This document shows, in pieces, positions 1 to 12,118 of a stretch of DNA of 64,000 bases. The DNA is from Ottelia alismoides (lineage: Eukaryota > Streptophyta > Magnoliopsida > Alismatales > Hydrocharitaceae), in contig JAZKJV010008267.1 of assembly GCA_037367405.1 (NCBI GenBank), positions 186,001-250,000 on the forward strand, in the 5' to 3' direction. The translations under genes and the position numbers were made by a program. Below the pieces are notes generated by a model. The model made no database searches and was not told the origin of the DNA. It saw only the letters and a program-made list of their open reading frames with translations. Positions within the stretch are counted from its first letter, which is position 1, and every line of letters starts with the position of its first letter.

Positions 1-390
1 TTTTATATTTTTATATTGATTTTATACTTAGAACTATTTACAAATATTTACAAGCCAATTTGCATCTATTTTTGTGAGGAAAATATTTTATTTTATTTAT
101 GTATATATTTACACACATGAGCCCCTATCTCCCTCTACTTTGGCTTTTATGCGGTCAGGCCCATGCTGAGCCCTCCCTTGGGTTAGGTTGCTCAATATTT
201 ATTCTAAATATTTCCCTCTTTTTCTTTTTAATCTTTATTCTTTTATTTTTGCACAAAAACATGCTAATCATAGGTTTTTACACAATGCATGCTTTTGGTA
301 ATTATTTCAATTTACAACTATATACATGCATTTGCAAAGGTTTTTGTAGCTAAAATATAAGAATAAAGAGTGATGAATGAGTATTCATCA
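1..390 (-). repeat. 3' LTR of the gag-only gypsy element (partial, cut by window start)
   Basis: This is the plus-strand right end of an LTR, nearly identical to 9547-9936. It ends in ATTCATCA, the complement of the TGATGAAT start expected in element orientation. The last 20 bases contain an inverted repeat, TGATGAAT ... ATTCATCA. A putative small ORF here is merely LTR sequence. Confidence 0.88.
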
Positions 391-405
391 CCCCCCTATA
401 CTTAA
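391..405 (-). other. Polypurine tract of the gypsy element
   Basis: Read on the minus strand, AAGTATAGGGGGG lies directly against the TGATGAAT start of the 3' LTR, the correct place for second-strand priming. Just inside it, TTTGCTA (407-413) and TAGCAAA (420-426) form a short hairpin. The same purine core recurs in the array at 2001-2453. Confidence 0.8.
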
Positions 406-2000
406 CTTTGCTAGTCCCTTAGCAAACACTTATTTGAAAAAGAAGTGAAAAAGAAATAAAGAAAAAGAAAAAGAGAATGTACATGGATCAAGGTTGATTA
501 TTAAACTTGCCTTCATTAAATTAAGGTATGGAGCTCGATCAGATCTTTGGATTATTAATGTGTCGGAACCTTATTTGGACTTAAGTCTAAAACTCAACAG
601 CCTCTAAGTTCCACTAATCTATAACCAAGACTCCTCAATGCTCCAGATCAGAACAAGTCATCAATCACAAACCCTGAAGACCATGAATCTTTTCTTGTCC
701 TGTGAATGTGAGGTCTAAGCTCTCCACCTCAGAAATGGCAACTTGACAAACCTCCCCAACAAGGTAACTCTATGACCTCAATCTGGCCACTCTTTCCTCG
801 AGGAGCGGGGTATTCCCTTCTAAGTTCAAGTTCAACCGGCTCAAGAAGAGGAGGAAGAAGAGAATGGGTCAAGGCCAGTGTAGCCAAGTACCCTTGGGAG
901 CTTGACCAGTGTAGCCAAGTCTCCCTGCTGCAAGCTACATCAGGTGAATCATGAAACCAAGCTTTGCTTATTGCACTCTATATACATACTCCGGTGGGAT
1001 TATCATTTTCTCTCAGACCCACCACTTTTTTGGAGTTATTTTCTCTTTTTTTTTGCATTTTTTTTCAAGTGCATCTATACAACATATACATGTGCAGCAT
1101 ATATACAAGGAGTTTTTCCTCTTGAGCCAGTAGACTATCCCTCTTTTGAAGCTTTATTGCAACCCACAACTCCCGTCGTTAGACCTCATGGCAACCAGAC
1201 CAAGTTGAGACGCACTTCCTTCACTAAAAGAAGAAGAGAGGTTCCGCCTAGAAGTACTACCCTCATATGCTACCCCAAGTCAAGGAAGATTGCCTCCTCA
1301 CCACCTCATTCGTAGAGAGCTCGGTGCATAGTGCTGGTGTCCAAGTAAAGCCATAATCTATATGAGTCATGTGTTGTTGTTAAGTGCTCTACTTAGGCTC
1401 ATTGAGATGACATGTGATCATAGCCTAGTGGACTCAAAGAATTAAGTCACCATGGACCTGAAAAGCCTTAAACCTAAGCCCTATAAGGTTCCTCTTAGAA
1501 GTTAGATGGATTAAGATCTTAATCAAGCTCCATTTCTCAATTTGATTCCAGGCTAGTTTAAATGTCAACTATCATCCAGAAAAACTATATACATATGTAC
1601 AAAAAGATGCTATTTACACAAAGTTTACAAACATGCAAAATTTTTTAAAAATGTTTTGAAATCATGAATGGATGATGCATGAAGTGCAAGTTTTGCAAAA
1701 AGATATTTACACAAATTTACACAAGATTTTTGCAAACTTTTGATTTTCAAAACATTTTGGAAAAATTTTGTACTATATACATAATTTTGATACGAAAATA
1801 TTTACACAAGCTTTACACAAAAGATTTTTGAAATTCTTTTTACAAAAATAATTTGTACACTAGCTATTTATGTGCAAATAAAAGAAGTTTATGTACATGA
1901 AAAAAAACTTTAATTTTTGAGGTTTTTAGCCATTTTATTTATTAACACACTCACACAAAGTACGAGTTATGGATAAAGTATATATGAAATATATACACAG
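406..2000. other. Non-coding interior of the gypsy element, 3' of gag
   Basis: This is AT-rich sequence between the polypurine tract and the hairpin array. Many short phrases based on 'tttacacaa' and 'tatatacat' recur, especially at 1560-1960. Open frames here are short, and no protein family was recognised on either strand. It occupies the place where pol would be in an autonomous element. Confidence 0.6.
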
Positions 2001-2488
2001 CCCCCTATACTTAGCTCGAACGATGTCCTCAGAGTCAAGAGCGATGAAGAATACATAACTCGTGCTAGGTATAAGGAAGTGAAAAGGAAGGCTATATACA
2101 AAGACGAAATAGAAAAGTCAAAAAGGTCTCGGGTTTTCCCCCTATACTTAGGATCAAGTAATCCTAAGTATAGCAGGCTGTATACTAAGGGAAAAACCGA
2201 GTGGAGAATGTACAGGGTCTACCCCCCCCCCCCATACTTAGGGTGAAATATACCTAAGTATAGGCAGCAAAAACAGGGGTAGAAGGAAACGAAGAAAATG
2301 AACGAATATGTACAAGAAGGATGGGCATCACTCCCCCTATACTTAAGGTGAAGAACCTTAAGTATAGGCAACAACAGAAGTGATGAAACAGAACGAAGAA
2401 CAACCCGATGTTTTCACCCCCTATACTTAGGATGAGCAATATCCTAAGTATAGCAAAGATAATCCTAAGCGAGACCTGGGGTGAAAAC
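2001..2488 (-). repeat. Array of hairpins built on a polypurine-tract-like motif
   Basis: Four strong stems are visible: 2142-2154 with 2161-2173, 2234-2242 with 2253-2261, 2337-2349 with 2355-2367, and 2421-2433 with 2441-2453. Each arm is a version of CTATACTTAGGAT and its complement, preceded by four or more C. A looser fifth copy starts at 2001. Stem 3 has AAGG paired with CCTT where stems 1 and 4 have TAGG with CCTA, so pairing is kept while sequence changes. The loops differ. On the element's own strand each arm reads AAGTATAGGGGG, the same as the polypurine tract at 391-405. An outer pair, 2410-2420 with 2477-2488, encloses the last hairpin. Confidence 0.85.
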
Positions 2489-2603
2489 AAGAACGGAAGA
2501 AGAAAAGAATAAAGCAAGACAAAACACGTATATACAAAAGAGTACAGTGTTGAGGTGCCTCTCAACAAGCGCTAGTTTTTACGCCCCTAGCTGGGCGCAA
2601 AGG

Positions 2604-4728
2604 CTAGGACAACGCAGTATCAAGGTTCAGTACGACATCGATGAGGCGAATGCCATACTGTCGTCGTAGTCTCGGTATGGGAACAACGACGAAGTCAACA
2701 GTGTAAACAAAGACACCCAGGTATGCAGTCAAGTGGGTGTCTGCTACCGGACAGTGATATGGAAAGAAGTGATCGGGATCCGGTAGCACAAAAGAAACCA
2801 TAGGCTCTGGATCAGACTGGAGTGAGAGTATAGAGCCGAAGAAATCAAACGTGGAGAAGGATGGATCAGTAATAGAATCCTCCACGTCAATCAGTGTCTC
2901 AAGCAGGTGTGGACAATCAAGATCAGGAGACTCTCTACGCAGACTGATATCCGATGCATGAAATAGAATCAGATCAGGCAAATCATCGAATATCTCCAGA
3001 ATGGGCTCATCCTCGCGAGGGTCGTCGAGGTGAGAAGATTCAGAATCAGAATGATCTAAAGACTCGGTTCCGTGTTCTTCCAGATCGGAAACACTCTCAG
3101 CAGGTGAAACCGAGTACTCATCGAGTGTGGCTGGCACCCTCCCGCAGATAACCCTCGGGGAGAGATGCATGATCAAAAATGAGAAGAAGAGGATCAGGAT
3201 CTAGATGGGCATCTGCACTGCTATCAAGTATCCACTCAGTGCACCAGGCTGCATCATCATCGGAAGTGTACGTCTCGGCAATCTGGAAGCAGGAGAAGGT
3301 ACTGGTCAACACCGCGGAAGCTGGCAAAGTGTCTGTGGCTGATCCTTGCTCTGCGGCTATGCTGGCTGTCAGCTGGTCCTCACGAAGTGTATCTATCTCA
3401 ACAAAGTGGAGGAGAAAAGGCTCGAAGACTGGACTCTCTGTATCTGTACTCTCAAAGTGGTGTCCCTCCTCAAGCTGTGACTGCTGGGCTGAATCCTGGT
3501 AACTGTCTGCATCCAAGAAGTGTCTCTGCAGGAAGGAGACTGACTCCTCCGGGACTGGAAACTGAAGTAGCTGAGTCAATGGCTGTAAAAGCTGGGGCTC
3601 CTCCGGCTCTTGGAGTATCAGAAGATCTGATATCCAAGACTCGTCGACTGGAAACTCTGGGGCTGCCTTGAACTCTAGCTGGAAAACCAACGGGAACTCA
3701 AGTAGACTCTGGGTCCGAACCTCTTTGGTGGCATTCATCTCCTCTGTCAGTGGTGCTGTCTGCTCCAAGTCCTCGGGCTGGTGTGTAGAAACTGTCTCAT
3801 CATGTAAAGTGACACACCGCACTGGTACTGCATCGTCCGCATGTGTCGTCCCGATCAAGGCATCTCATGGAGAAGAACTCTGTGAAAGTAGCCTCGAGAT
3901 GGTGTCCAAGAAGTGAATGTCGGAACTGCGGTGTGAACCGCCACATGTGGTAATCACCAGTGCAAGCTGCTCTGCGGTCATCCCCCGCATGGAGATCTCA
4001 ATCAAGTCTGTCAGTGGAAGTCCGTGCTCAGGAAATCTCCTCAAGAGGTCAAGAAACCTCGACCATGCCTCGTGCAATGGCTCCAGGGGGTCAACTGAAA
4101 AGTCCATGATCAAAGACCGCATAAACTCTGCTCTACGTGGGGAAAAGTATCTCTGTAGGAATTTTCGGCGTAGCTCTCCCCACGTCTCGAATGTCCTCCC
4201 CAAACGTCGGTGCCATCTCATGGCTCTGTCGTGAAGAGTGAATGGGAAGGTCCTGCTCATCAGCTCCTATGCTGTGATGTTTGAATATCTCTGTGCTCTG
4301 CAAAACTCCTCGAAAGCGGACAGGTGAAGATAAGGCTCCTCGTGCGCCTCTCCTGAAAATGTCGTCAGTCGCTGAATGTAATCCAAATCCAAGACGAATG
4401 GACCAAGTGTAGAAGCTGACTGAGCTACATGTGCTATCTGCTCCTCCATCCTTCTGGAATGGGATCTATCTGTTGATCTCCACTGCTCTCTCTGGTCACT
4501 AATGGAGTACGCTCTCCACTCAGCAACAGCATCGCCCGGGTCTCGCATCTGCTCTATCTGATATCCTCGGACGTCTCGCACAGCATGCCCAGAGTGGTGA
4601 GATGAAAGGTAGGGAGGGAATGGGAGGTTGGTCGGAGATCCGACCTCCCTAGAAGGTGGACTGGAGTGATGGTCAGAAGACGGAGAAGAAGCCGTAAGAG
4701 TCGGCTCGTAGTGAGGGGGATCCATCAT
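2604..4728 (-). pseudogene. gag: Gypsy gag-like polyprotein, broken by stops and a frameshift
   Basis: Reading from ATG 4728 (a second ATG at 4725), a proline/serine-rich N-terminus is followed by a retrotransposon gag core. Recognisable phrases are TFPFTLHDRAMRWHRRL and a downstream WGELRRKFLQRYFSPRR, as in plant gypsy gag (PF03732 family). An in-frame TAG at 4267-4269 and a TGA near 3866 interrupt the frame, and the acidic C-terminal region shifts frame near 3118-3176. The tail (to 2604) is acidic and unlike any family recognised here. No zinc knuckle, protease or polymerase follows. Gag would form the virus-like particle that packages element RNA. This copy is unlikely to make full-length protein. 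Confidence 0.75.
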
Positions 4729-6267
4729 CCAGGGGAAAAGGAGAAGAGAAGAGGAAGACTGAAGGGAGGTGAGGGTGGGAGAAGCAGATGGATAGAGGAT
4801 GGGGAAGATCGAAGGGATCTGGCAATCACACAAGATGAACAAGCAAACCACCAATTCACCTACGCACACAAAGCTGAAGACCGAAGGGATCGGTCAATTA
4901 TCTTGTTGATTTTATTTTAGGTGATCATCCAGTCTATCAGAGCGATTACGTGAGGTAAATAGGTATCCAGATCTTTCTCAACCGACTGTCCCGTACTGAA
5001 AGCTGGTAATCAGTCAAGAAGAGATCAGAGGCTCTATCCTAATGTGCGGATCACTCTCTCGCTCATCCAAACCAGACAAGGAGGGGGTTACTCTCCCCAA
5101 GACAGATTTTCAGTGAAGTGTCTTTTAGGTCAAGTATGATTAGCAGTCCCGATTTTATTGTTTTTGTTTTTAGGTATTTTTCAAATAAAAACAAAAGCCT
5201 AACGAATTTTTCGGTTCTCCTGGTTATTAAGTCAAAAACAGGGGGGAGAAGACGAAAAAGCCGATGCACGATAAATCAATGATGCATGCAAAGTCAGAAA
5301 GGCGTACCTGTCTCCATCACTCTACATGCAATATGATCCGCGCATAAATGTAAAGACAGAAATTAAACTACCTAAATGATGCAGCGATGAAAACCGAGTC
5401 CTAGATGAGCAATTCTACTCGCAGAACCGTCTAACTGGTCACCGACCTCCAAGCCAAAGGGTCCGGTCTTGGCCCACCCCTCCTCTGCCCGACAAATCGG
5501 GGGTAGGAGAAAGCGCTTTACGGGGCAGGCTGCGGCACGTAGGCTATGAAGGAGATGAGTCAGTTATTTTTATTAATTGATTAATAGTAGGTCCAATTAA
5601 GCGCACTATAGGAACAGGCAGATAATTAGGTGTGGGGACCCTACTAATTACGGCACAAGCAAGCAGAAAATCCTAAGCCTAGGGGCTCGATGAAAACCAC
5701 GTAAACACCGGAAAAGGCAGCTAAAAAGAGAAGAAAACAAAGCCGCGAGAAAAGCCGCGATAATCCTAAGGGTCCCCCGAGCACACCGGTGCTCGGCGAA
5801 ACAGACCCGCTAAGTCAAAGAGTCCAAGTCTGAGTACCTGTATTATTACAATAATAATCAGAATAAAAATAAAAAGTCTAACTAAACCCTCTCCTACTCA
5901 ACTCTCTCTCTCTCTCGCTCTCTCCTGCGGCTCCGTACAGAAGGGAGCCGCCTCCAAGTCCTGCGGTTGCGTCGGCTCCTCGAAAGTCGCCTCCGCGGTC
6001 CTCAGGCCCTCGCAAGAAACAGAGACAAGTGGTCAGACCAAAATAATAATAAGAAGAAAAATAAATAAAACTGAAATGAGGGTATATATGCAAAAATGCA
6101 AAATAAAATAAACACTCAAAATAAACAAAAACAAGAAACAAAAGAAAAGAAAATAAAACAAAATAAAATAAAAATAAAATATAAACAAAATCCACGAAAA
6201 GCCGCGAGCTCTGAAAGAGCCGCGAAAACAAAAAACGAAAAATAAAATAAAAACTACTAAGTCGTGC
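4729..6267 (-). other. Leader of the gypsy element, no gene seen
   Basis: This is the segment between the primer-binding site and gag on the element's strand. It has A-rich tracts at 6040-6250, a CTCT-rich tract at 5900-5930 and no convincing coding frame. Confidence 0.55.
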
Positions 6268-6285
6268 TCCCCGGCAACGACGCCA
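6268..6285 (-). other. Primer-binding site matching tRNA-Asp
   Basis: The plus strand reads TCCCCGGCAACGACGCCA. Known: plant tRNA-Asp ends in TCCCCGGCAACGGCG plus CCA, so 17 of 18 bases agree. It lies three bases from the LTR edge at 6289, the expected spacing for a gypsy element on the minus strand. Confidence 0.85.
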
Positions 6286-6288
6286 TTC

Positions 6289-9200
6289 TGATGACCAGCC
6301 AAATGACTAAGGTAAAGGTATCTAGATGGTCGTTGCGACCTCAATCACTCAGACTCGATCAATCAAGAAAAATATAGACCACCAATAGAGATAAAATCAA
6401 TCAAATACGAAATAGCGGTCTTGCTATTAGTTTAACCAGGTATAGCGACCAGGGTCGAACACAAGGAGCACGGATTGGCCTCGCAGCCTACGAAGTAGTC
6501 AAAAAGAGATAAAAGAAAATAAAAGAAATATTTTTGGTGGTTTTTAATTATTTTATATTTTTTTTGGATTTTTAATGTGTTAAGAAAATAATAAAAGCAA
6601 ATAAACTACACACTTCAACAATTTATTAAATGCACTAAAAATCAACCAAAAAATTCTAACAAAAATATTTTTATGTGTTTTATAATTTTTAGTGTTTTTC
6701 GTGAATTTTTGGGATTTTTCTGAGATTTATTTAATTTTCTAAAAATCAAAAAATAACTAAAACAGTAGGTATTGTCCAGCCGAGCTAAAAGGGCCTAGAT
6801 AAAATATCTAAAGGCCCCAAATTAGCTGGGAGGTAATTTTCCTGTAAAGAGAATAAAACAAGAAAAATTTAGGCACCTAATTTATTGTTTTTGGATTTTT
6901 AATTGATTTACTAGAATTTTTATAAGATTTTGAGTGTTTTTGAATTTTTAGTGGTTTTCAGTAATGAAAAATAGCCAAAATTGGCTAGAAAATCAAACAC
7001 AACAAAAGAGACAGTAGAAAATTTTTTTTTGTAATTTTTAGATACTATTTAATATTTTTTTGTGGTTTTAAAAGTTAGACAGTAGCAAAAATGGAGGTTT
7101 TTTAATTTTTAAAAATATCAAATGAAAACAAAAATGTCCTCAAAAATCCTCGAAAATTTTACACTATGGCAGGAGCCATGTGTCCAATTTTCGTTGGATT
7201 TGGAGGTATTTTGCTATTTTATCCAAAAATAAAAAGAAGCAATAGTGCACAGGGACCTATCTGCAATTATAACAAAGTTCTGGGTCCCTGGAGTAACAAT
7301 CTTGGAAAGTATAAGGGTAGGAATGCAAATTACCCCCCGGGCCACGCACGATACACGTGACTCAGGCCTGGGGGGACCTAATTGCAATTCCTATTTCTAA
7401 AAATGCAAAACTTAACAAGCCAAAAACACAGGGCCAAAAATGCAAATGCACCAAAGTACCACGTGTCGATGCACGTGTTCACCACTGGCAGGGGTATAAA
7501 TGCAATTCACATAAAAGATAAGGTCCACAGTGCAATTTTCACAAAAATAAAAGAACTACACTACGTACTTACAAGACTGAAACTAAATGTAGAAAATAAA
7601 GGGAGCCTAAGGACAATTTACCCCTTTTATTAATGTCGATGGCCGGATGTGTGACGCGTGGCAGATCCGACGAATGAGAACGAAGGCACCTTAACCTTGA
7701 AACCCCTGGCCTGATCGAACGTCTGAGGGTGCTCCACGTGGAGATCGGACGGTGCTGGTGCTCTGGAGTCTAAGCCCTCGGTGGATCGACGGAGGAGAAG
7801 AGGGCACGTGGCAGATCTGACGGTGGAGGCTTGCTGGTGCCTCTTCCTCCGAGCGGGTGCTCTAGATCTGTCCTCGGAATGATCGGACGGTGACGCAACG
7901 CCTAAGATGGATGGATCAGATGGAAACTGGGGCGCTGAGGATGATCTGACGGTCAACGAGGTTGCTGGAAGAACTGGCGACCGGCGAGCTTCGCCGGCCC
8001 ACTGAGCGCACGGTGGACCTCGTCCGATGCTCCTGAGGTGCGGGGAAGCTTCGCCGTGAAGCTCCGCACCTAATGCTCTGCTCCGATGAAAGTGGGGAGC
8101 TTCGGAGAGCTCCGGCGGCGTGGAAGAACAAGAGCCCCTGTGCTCTAAAGACTCGACCTCCAAATGAGGTCGAATGGGCGCGATACCTACACAGGAAGAA
8201 AGCTGGGTCGAGGGCAAACTGCCTCGACCCGTCAGAGCGGGTGGAAGGTGAAGGATGAGGCGAGATGGAGGCTCTCCGGCGAGCGGCGGAGGGTGAGAGC
8301 TGATACCCTGCTCCAGGGCAAGCCAGGGGGAATGAAGGGTCAGAGAAGGTGGAGGGGAATCTGGTGGACGTGGTGGCGGTGTCGGGTGGGTGAAAGGGTG
8401 GCCGGAGACGAAGGATGGACGCGGCGGAGCTACAGCTACCTGAATCTAAAGGTCCTATCTACGCTAAACTAGAGGCTAAGAAGGTTACCTGGCGGGTGCA
8501 TTCGACTGGGCTGAAACTCGGCGAGCTTCTGGTTGTTGCCTGCAAGGGGCCGTCGACTCCCCGAGGCTGGGCACGCTCGCGGCGGCGCACGGCGGAGCTA
8601 ACCACCGGATCAGTGGCTCCCGGCTTCCCGGGCCTCGCTGCTACTCCGAGGAACGCTGCTGTCACTCAGGGACTCCGGAGGAGGTCACAGGCGCCGAGGG
8701 GAAGATCCAAATATGGAAGATTAGGTCGCCGGTGACGACAATAAATATGCTCGGAGATCCGGAAAGATGTTAGTCGGGTGAGTAGCGCGGAGCTCGGATC
8801 CATCAAACCCACCCCGGGCGAGGGTCCTGGATGTTCGAAGATTAATCGGGGCCCGAGGTTAAGTGAAATGGCGATCGGGTCGACTAGGAGATAAATCGAG
8901 AAAACGGGTCGATGACCCAGATCCGCAGGGAAGAGGGTCCGCGGGGGAAGTTGACCGGGGTCAACAAACCCCCGTGGACCAATCAGGAGCCGCCAAATTT
9001 GTTTATTTATTTTAAGATAGAAAATGGTCGAATTAATAAAAACTTAAAACATGAAATATTTTTATTTTATTTTTTCCTATTTATTAGTGATTTTTAATTA
9101 ATTTTCGAAATAAAAATAAGATATATACATAGTAGGTTCATATATAGGTATATATACAATGTATAGTTTTTTTAATTTTTGATTTTAATTGTTATTTTTA

Positions 9201-9936
9201 TACAATTTCATTCCTTGTTTATATTTTATTTATTTATATTATAAAATAAGGAATATAAAGATATTTTTATTTTATTTTTATTGTTTATATACATAGGTAA
9301 AACAAATACATATATACATTTATATACATGGTATATTTACAATATATTTTTGTGTTTTTATTTTTGGTATTTTTATTTTGTTTTTGTTTTAATTGTTTTT
9401 ATTTTATTTATTTATCATTATATAGAGTAGAATACTTACACAAATTTTGGAAATTAATTTTATTTATTTACAAAGCTAAATAAATATGGGGATGGTCTAT
9501 ATACAAGGTGACTATACACAAGTGGTGTTTTTGTTTTCTTTTTATTTTTATATTTTTATATTGATTTTATACTTAGAACTATTTACAAATATTTACAAGC
9601 CAATTTGCATCTATTTTTGTGAGGAAAATATTTTATTTTATTTATGTATATATTTACACACATGAGCCCCTATCTCCCTCTACTTTGGCTTTTATGCAGT
9701 CAGGCCCATGCTGAGCCCTCCCTTGGGTTAGGTTGCTCAATATTTATTCTAAATATTTCCCTCTTTTTCTTTTTAATCTTTATTCTTTTGTTTTTGCACA
9801 AAAACATGCTAATTATAGGTTTTTACACAATGCATGCTTTTGGTAATTATTTCTATTTACAACTATATACATGCATTTGCAAAGGTTTTTGTAGCTAAAA
9901 TATAAGAATAAAGAGTGATGAATGAGTATTCATCAG
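6289..9936 (-). repeat. 5' LTR of the gypsy element, about 3.65 kb
   Basis: It begins TGATGACC and ends TATTCATCA, giving 6-bp TGATGA/TCATCA terminal inverted repeats. The left boundary is fixed by the adjacent primer site and the right one by alignment with 1-390. Inside are an AT-rich third, a GC-rich block at 7640-8980 with repeated 'gatc-gacgg' phrases, and another AT-rich tail. Frames in the GC-rich block (for example 7630-8217 minus) match no family recognised here and look like by-products of composition. Confidence 0.85.
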
Positions 9937-11347
9937 TGAGCTGATGGTGCTCTGGGTCGTCGCCTCGAGGAGCGTCTCCCTCCGAGGCTCGGGCTCCTGC
10001 TGGTGGCGGAGCACGGCGGCGATGCTCGCCGGATCAGTGGTCTCGCACTCCTCTCCTCGCTTCAACAACACGAGACGCGAGCTGTCACTCTCACGCACAT
10101 GTTGGAGCTCAATGGGGTGGAATCAAATGGCCAATGATGGAAATGGAGGTGGCGGAGCTCGGCTTAAGTATGCTGGAGGGTCCGGGAAGAAGGGCGCGGG
10201 TAGGGCGTGCTGGGGCGCAGATCCCGATGCGGTAGCTCCGGCGAGGATCTCGGATATGTCAGGAAGGAATCGGACCCGGGGCTTAAGTGATAGGGAGTCG
10301 GGTTTAGGCGCGGAATTAGGGAGAAATCGGGTCGGGCGCCTAAGCCCGTGGGAAGTGGTCCTGAGGGGGGTAGTTGACCGGGCGGTCAACATCCCCAGGG
10401 CCAATAGGAGGCGGCCACATGGAAATTACTTGGAAATGAAATAAAAAATAGAAAATGGCCGAATTAAGGGAAAGTCAAAACATGAAATATTTTTGTTTTA
10501 TTTTTTTCTATTTTTTAGTGATTTTTAATTAATTTTTCGAAATAAAAATAAGGTATGTACCATATATAGCTATATATAGGTATATATACAATATATAGGT
10601 TTTAATTTTTGATTTTTAATTGTTATTTTTATACAATTTTATTCCCATTTTATATTTTATTTATTTATATCATAAAATAAGGAATAAAAAGATATTTTTA
10701 TTTTATTTTTATTATTTATATACATAGGTGAAATAAATACATATGTATATTTATATACATGGTATATTTACAATATATTTTTATGTTTTTAATTTTGTTA
10801 TTTTTATTTTGTTTTTGTTTTAATTGTTTTTATTTTATTTATTTACACTATATAATATAGAATATTTACAAAAATTTTGGAAATTAATTTTATTTATTTA
10901 TAAGGCTAAATAAATATAAAGGTGGGTGGTCTATGTATACATGGTGATGTTTTTGTCATCTTTTTGATTTTTGTATTTTCTTTTATTTTTATACTTATAA
11001 ATATATACAAATATTTACAAGCATATTTTTAAGCTATTTTTGTGAGGAAAATACTTTTATTTATTTACATAAATATTTACACACATGAGCCCCTATCTCC
11101 CTCTACTTTGACTTTTATGCGGTCAGGCCCATGCTGAGCCCTCCTTTGGGTTAGGTTGCTCAATATTTATTCTAAATATTTCCCTCTAATCTTTATTCTT
11201 TTATTTTTGCACAAAAACATGCTAATTATAGCTTTTTACACAATGCATGCTTTTGATAATTATTTCTATTTACAACTATATACATACATTTGCAAAGTTT
11301 TTGTAGCTAAAATATAAGAATAAAGAGTGATGAATGAGTATTCATCA
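9937..11347 (-). repeat. Older, truncated LTR of the same gypsy family
   Basis: 10442-11347 aligns with 9008-9936 of the young LTR but with many more substitutions and small indels. 9937-10440 aligns loosely with the GC-rich block near 8500-9000. It ends with the same TATTCATCA terminus. The young element inserted into this copy, so its other part should lie to the left of the window. Confidence 0.75.
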
Positions 11348-11534
11348 TTTACCTACTCTTAGTTGTTCTCTATTATTTCCAACTTGTGATTTTAGCTTGA
11401 AATAGACAGCCTTGTCTGAATGCTCTATGGTCAGTTGTCCAAAGTATTGGCTTTTGTTGAATCAGGGCGTTGTTCAAGATTTGAGATCGTTTACTGTAGG
11501 CTATTGCAGGTTGGCTAATTATTTCTGAGACCAT
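11348..11534 (+). other. Diverged copy of the ARF gene's 3' flank
   Basis: This stretch aligns with about 21845-22005 in the 3' region of the ARF gene. Both contain TACTCTTAGTTG, AGCTTGAAATAGACA, CTTGTCTGAATG and, later, TTGCAGGT-GGCT in the same order. The similarity looks around 80%, with small gaps. It is bounded by the old LTR on the left and a MITE-like unit on the right. The simplest reading is the remnant of a duplicated ARF locus. Confidence 0.7.
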
Positions 11535-11722
11535 TAAAATTTGACAGTCTTGATGGAGGGTATAGAAGTCTCGAATTAAGTTGAATTTTGAATGACACTA
11601 TGGTGACATATTGTGGTCTAAATTTCAATAGGTTTCATTTTAAAAAAATACAGGGAAAAAGGGATGGGAGCATGTAGGTTGCCTACAACCAATGAGCATA
11701 CTCCCTTTTCCCATACATATAT
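11535..11722. mobile_element. Hairpin MITE-like unit 1 (right half only)
   Basis: It aligns with the right half of unit 5 (13145-13340). Shared features are 'gaccattaaaatttgac' like, a 'tcttgatggaggg' phrase and the terminal 'gggagcatgtaggttgcctacaacca' region. The left half is missing. It ends at a short TA tract (11713-11726). Confidence 0.6.
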
Positions 11723-11726
11723 ATAT

Positions 11727-12109
11727 GGAAAAAATGGAACTGCTCCCTGGGAGTAGCCAATGGGGCTACTCCCACCCTTATTTTTCCAATTTTTTTATTT
11801 TTTTGGAAAATAAAAATTTAATATTCATCACTATATTCGTCTAACATTCTATTAAAATTTCGTCAGAAACAGAGACTCCTAGGCCCTCCATTCGGACGTC
11901 ATTTTTTTAACGGTCGTGGGATTTTTTAAATCGACCATGTTTGGATGGAGGCCGTAGGAGTCTCTATTTCGACGAAATTTTAATAGAATGTTAGAGGGAT
12001 ATAATGATGAATATACAAATTTTTATTTTCCAAAAAATTAAAAAATCGGGGGAAAATGATGGTGGGAGCAGCCCGTTGGCTCCTCCTATGGAGCAGCCAC
12101 ATTTTACCC
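11727..12109. mobile_element. Hairpin MITE-like unit 2
   Basis: This is a near-palindrome. ATTTCGTCAGAAACAGAGAC (from about 11858) is mirrored by GTCTCTATTTCGACGAAAT (to about 11980), and the pairing continues outward through AATATTCATCA / TGATGAATAT. Both ends carry a short inner palindrome of the GGGAGTAGCC-GGCTACTCCC type. TA tracts border it on both sides. No transposase is present. Confidence 0.65.
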
Positions 12110-12118
12110 TATATATAT

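Larger units (their letters stand above)
1..9936 (-). mobile_element. Young gag-only Ty3/gypsy LTR retrotransposon (Athila/Tat-like)
   Basis: Seen: the first 390 bases match 9547-9936 with about four substitutions, so these are two LTRs. The left one is cut by the window edge. Internal parts in minus order are a primer-binding site (6268-6285), a leader, a decayed gag-like frame (4728-2604), a hairpin array (2488-2001) and a polypurine tract (405-391). No protease, reverse transcriptase or integrase motif was found in either strand of the interior. Known: a tRNA-Asp primer and multi-kilobase LTRs are typical of Athila/Tat-type gypsy elements. Inference: it is a non-autonomous TR-GAG or LARD-like copy, moved by an autonomous relative. 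The roughly 1% LTR difference over the visible 390 bases suggests recent insertion. The target duplication cannot be checked because the left end lies outside the window. Confidence 0.85.

Noticed and set aside
99..353. 84-residue hydrophobic frame, repeated at 9644-9898
   Set aside because: It is part of the gypsy LTR, and the two copies are the two LTR ends. The hydrophobic look comes from T-rich sequence.
7630..8217. 195-residue minus-strand frame
   Set aside because: It lies within the GC-rich part of a gypsy LTR, with no recognisable domain and overlapping frames open on the other strand.
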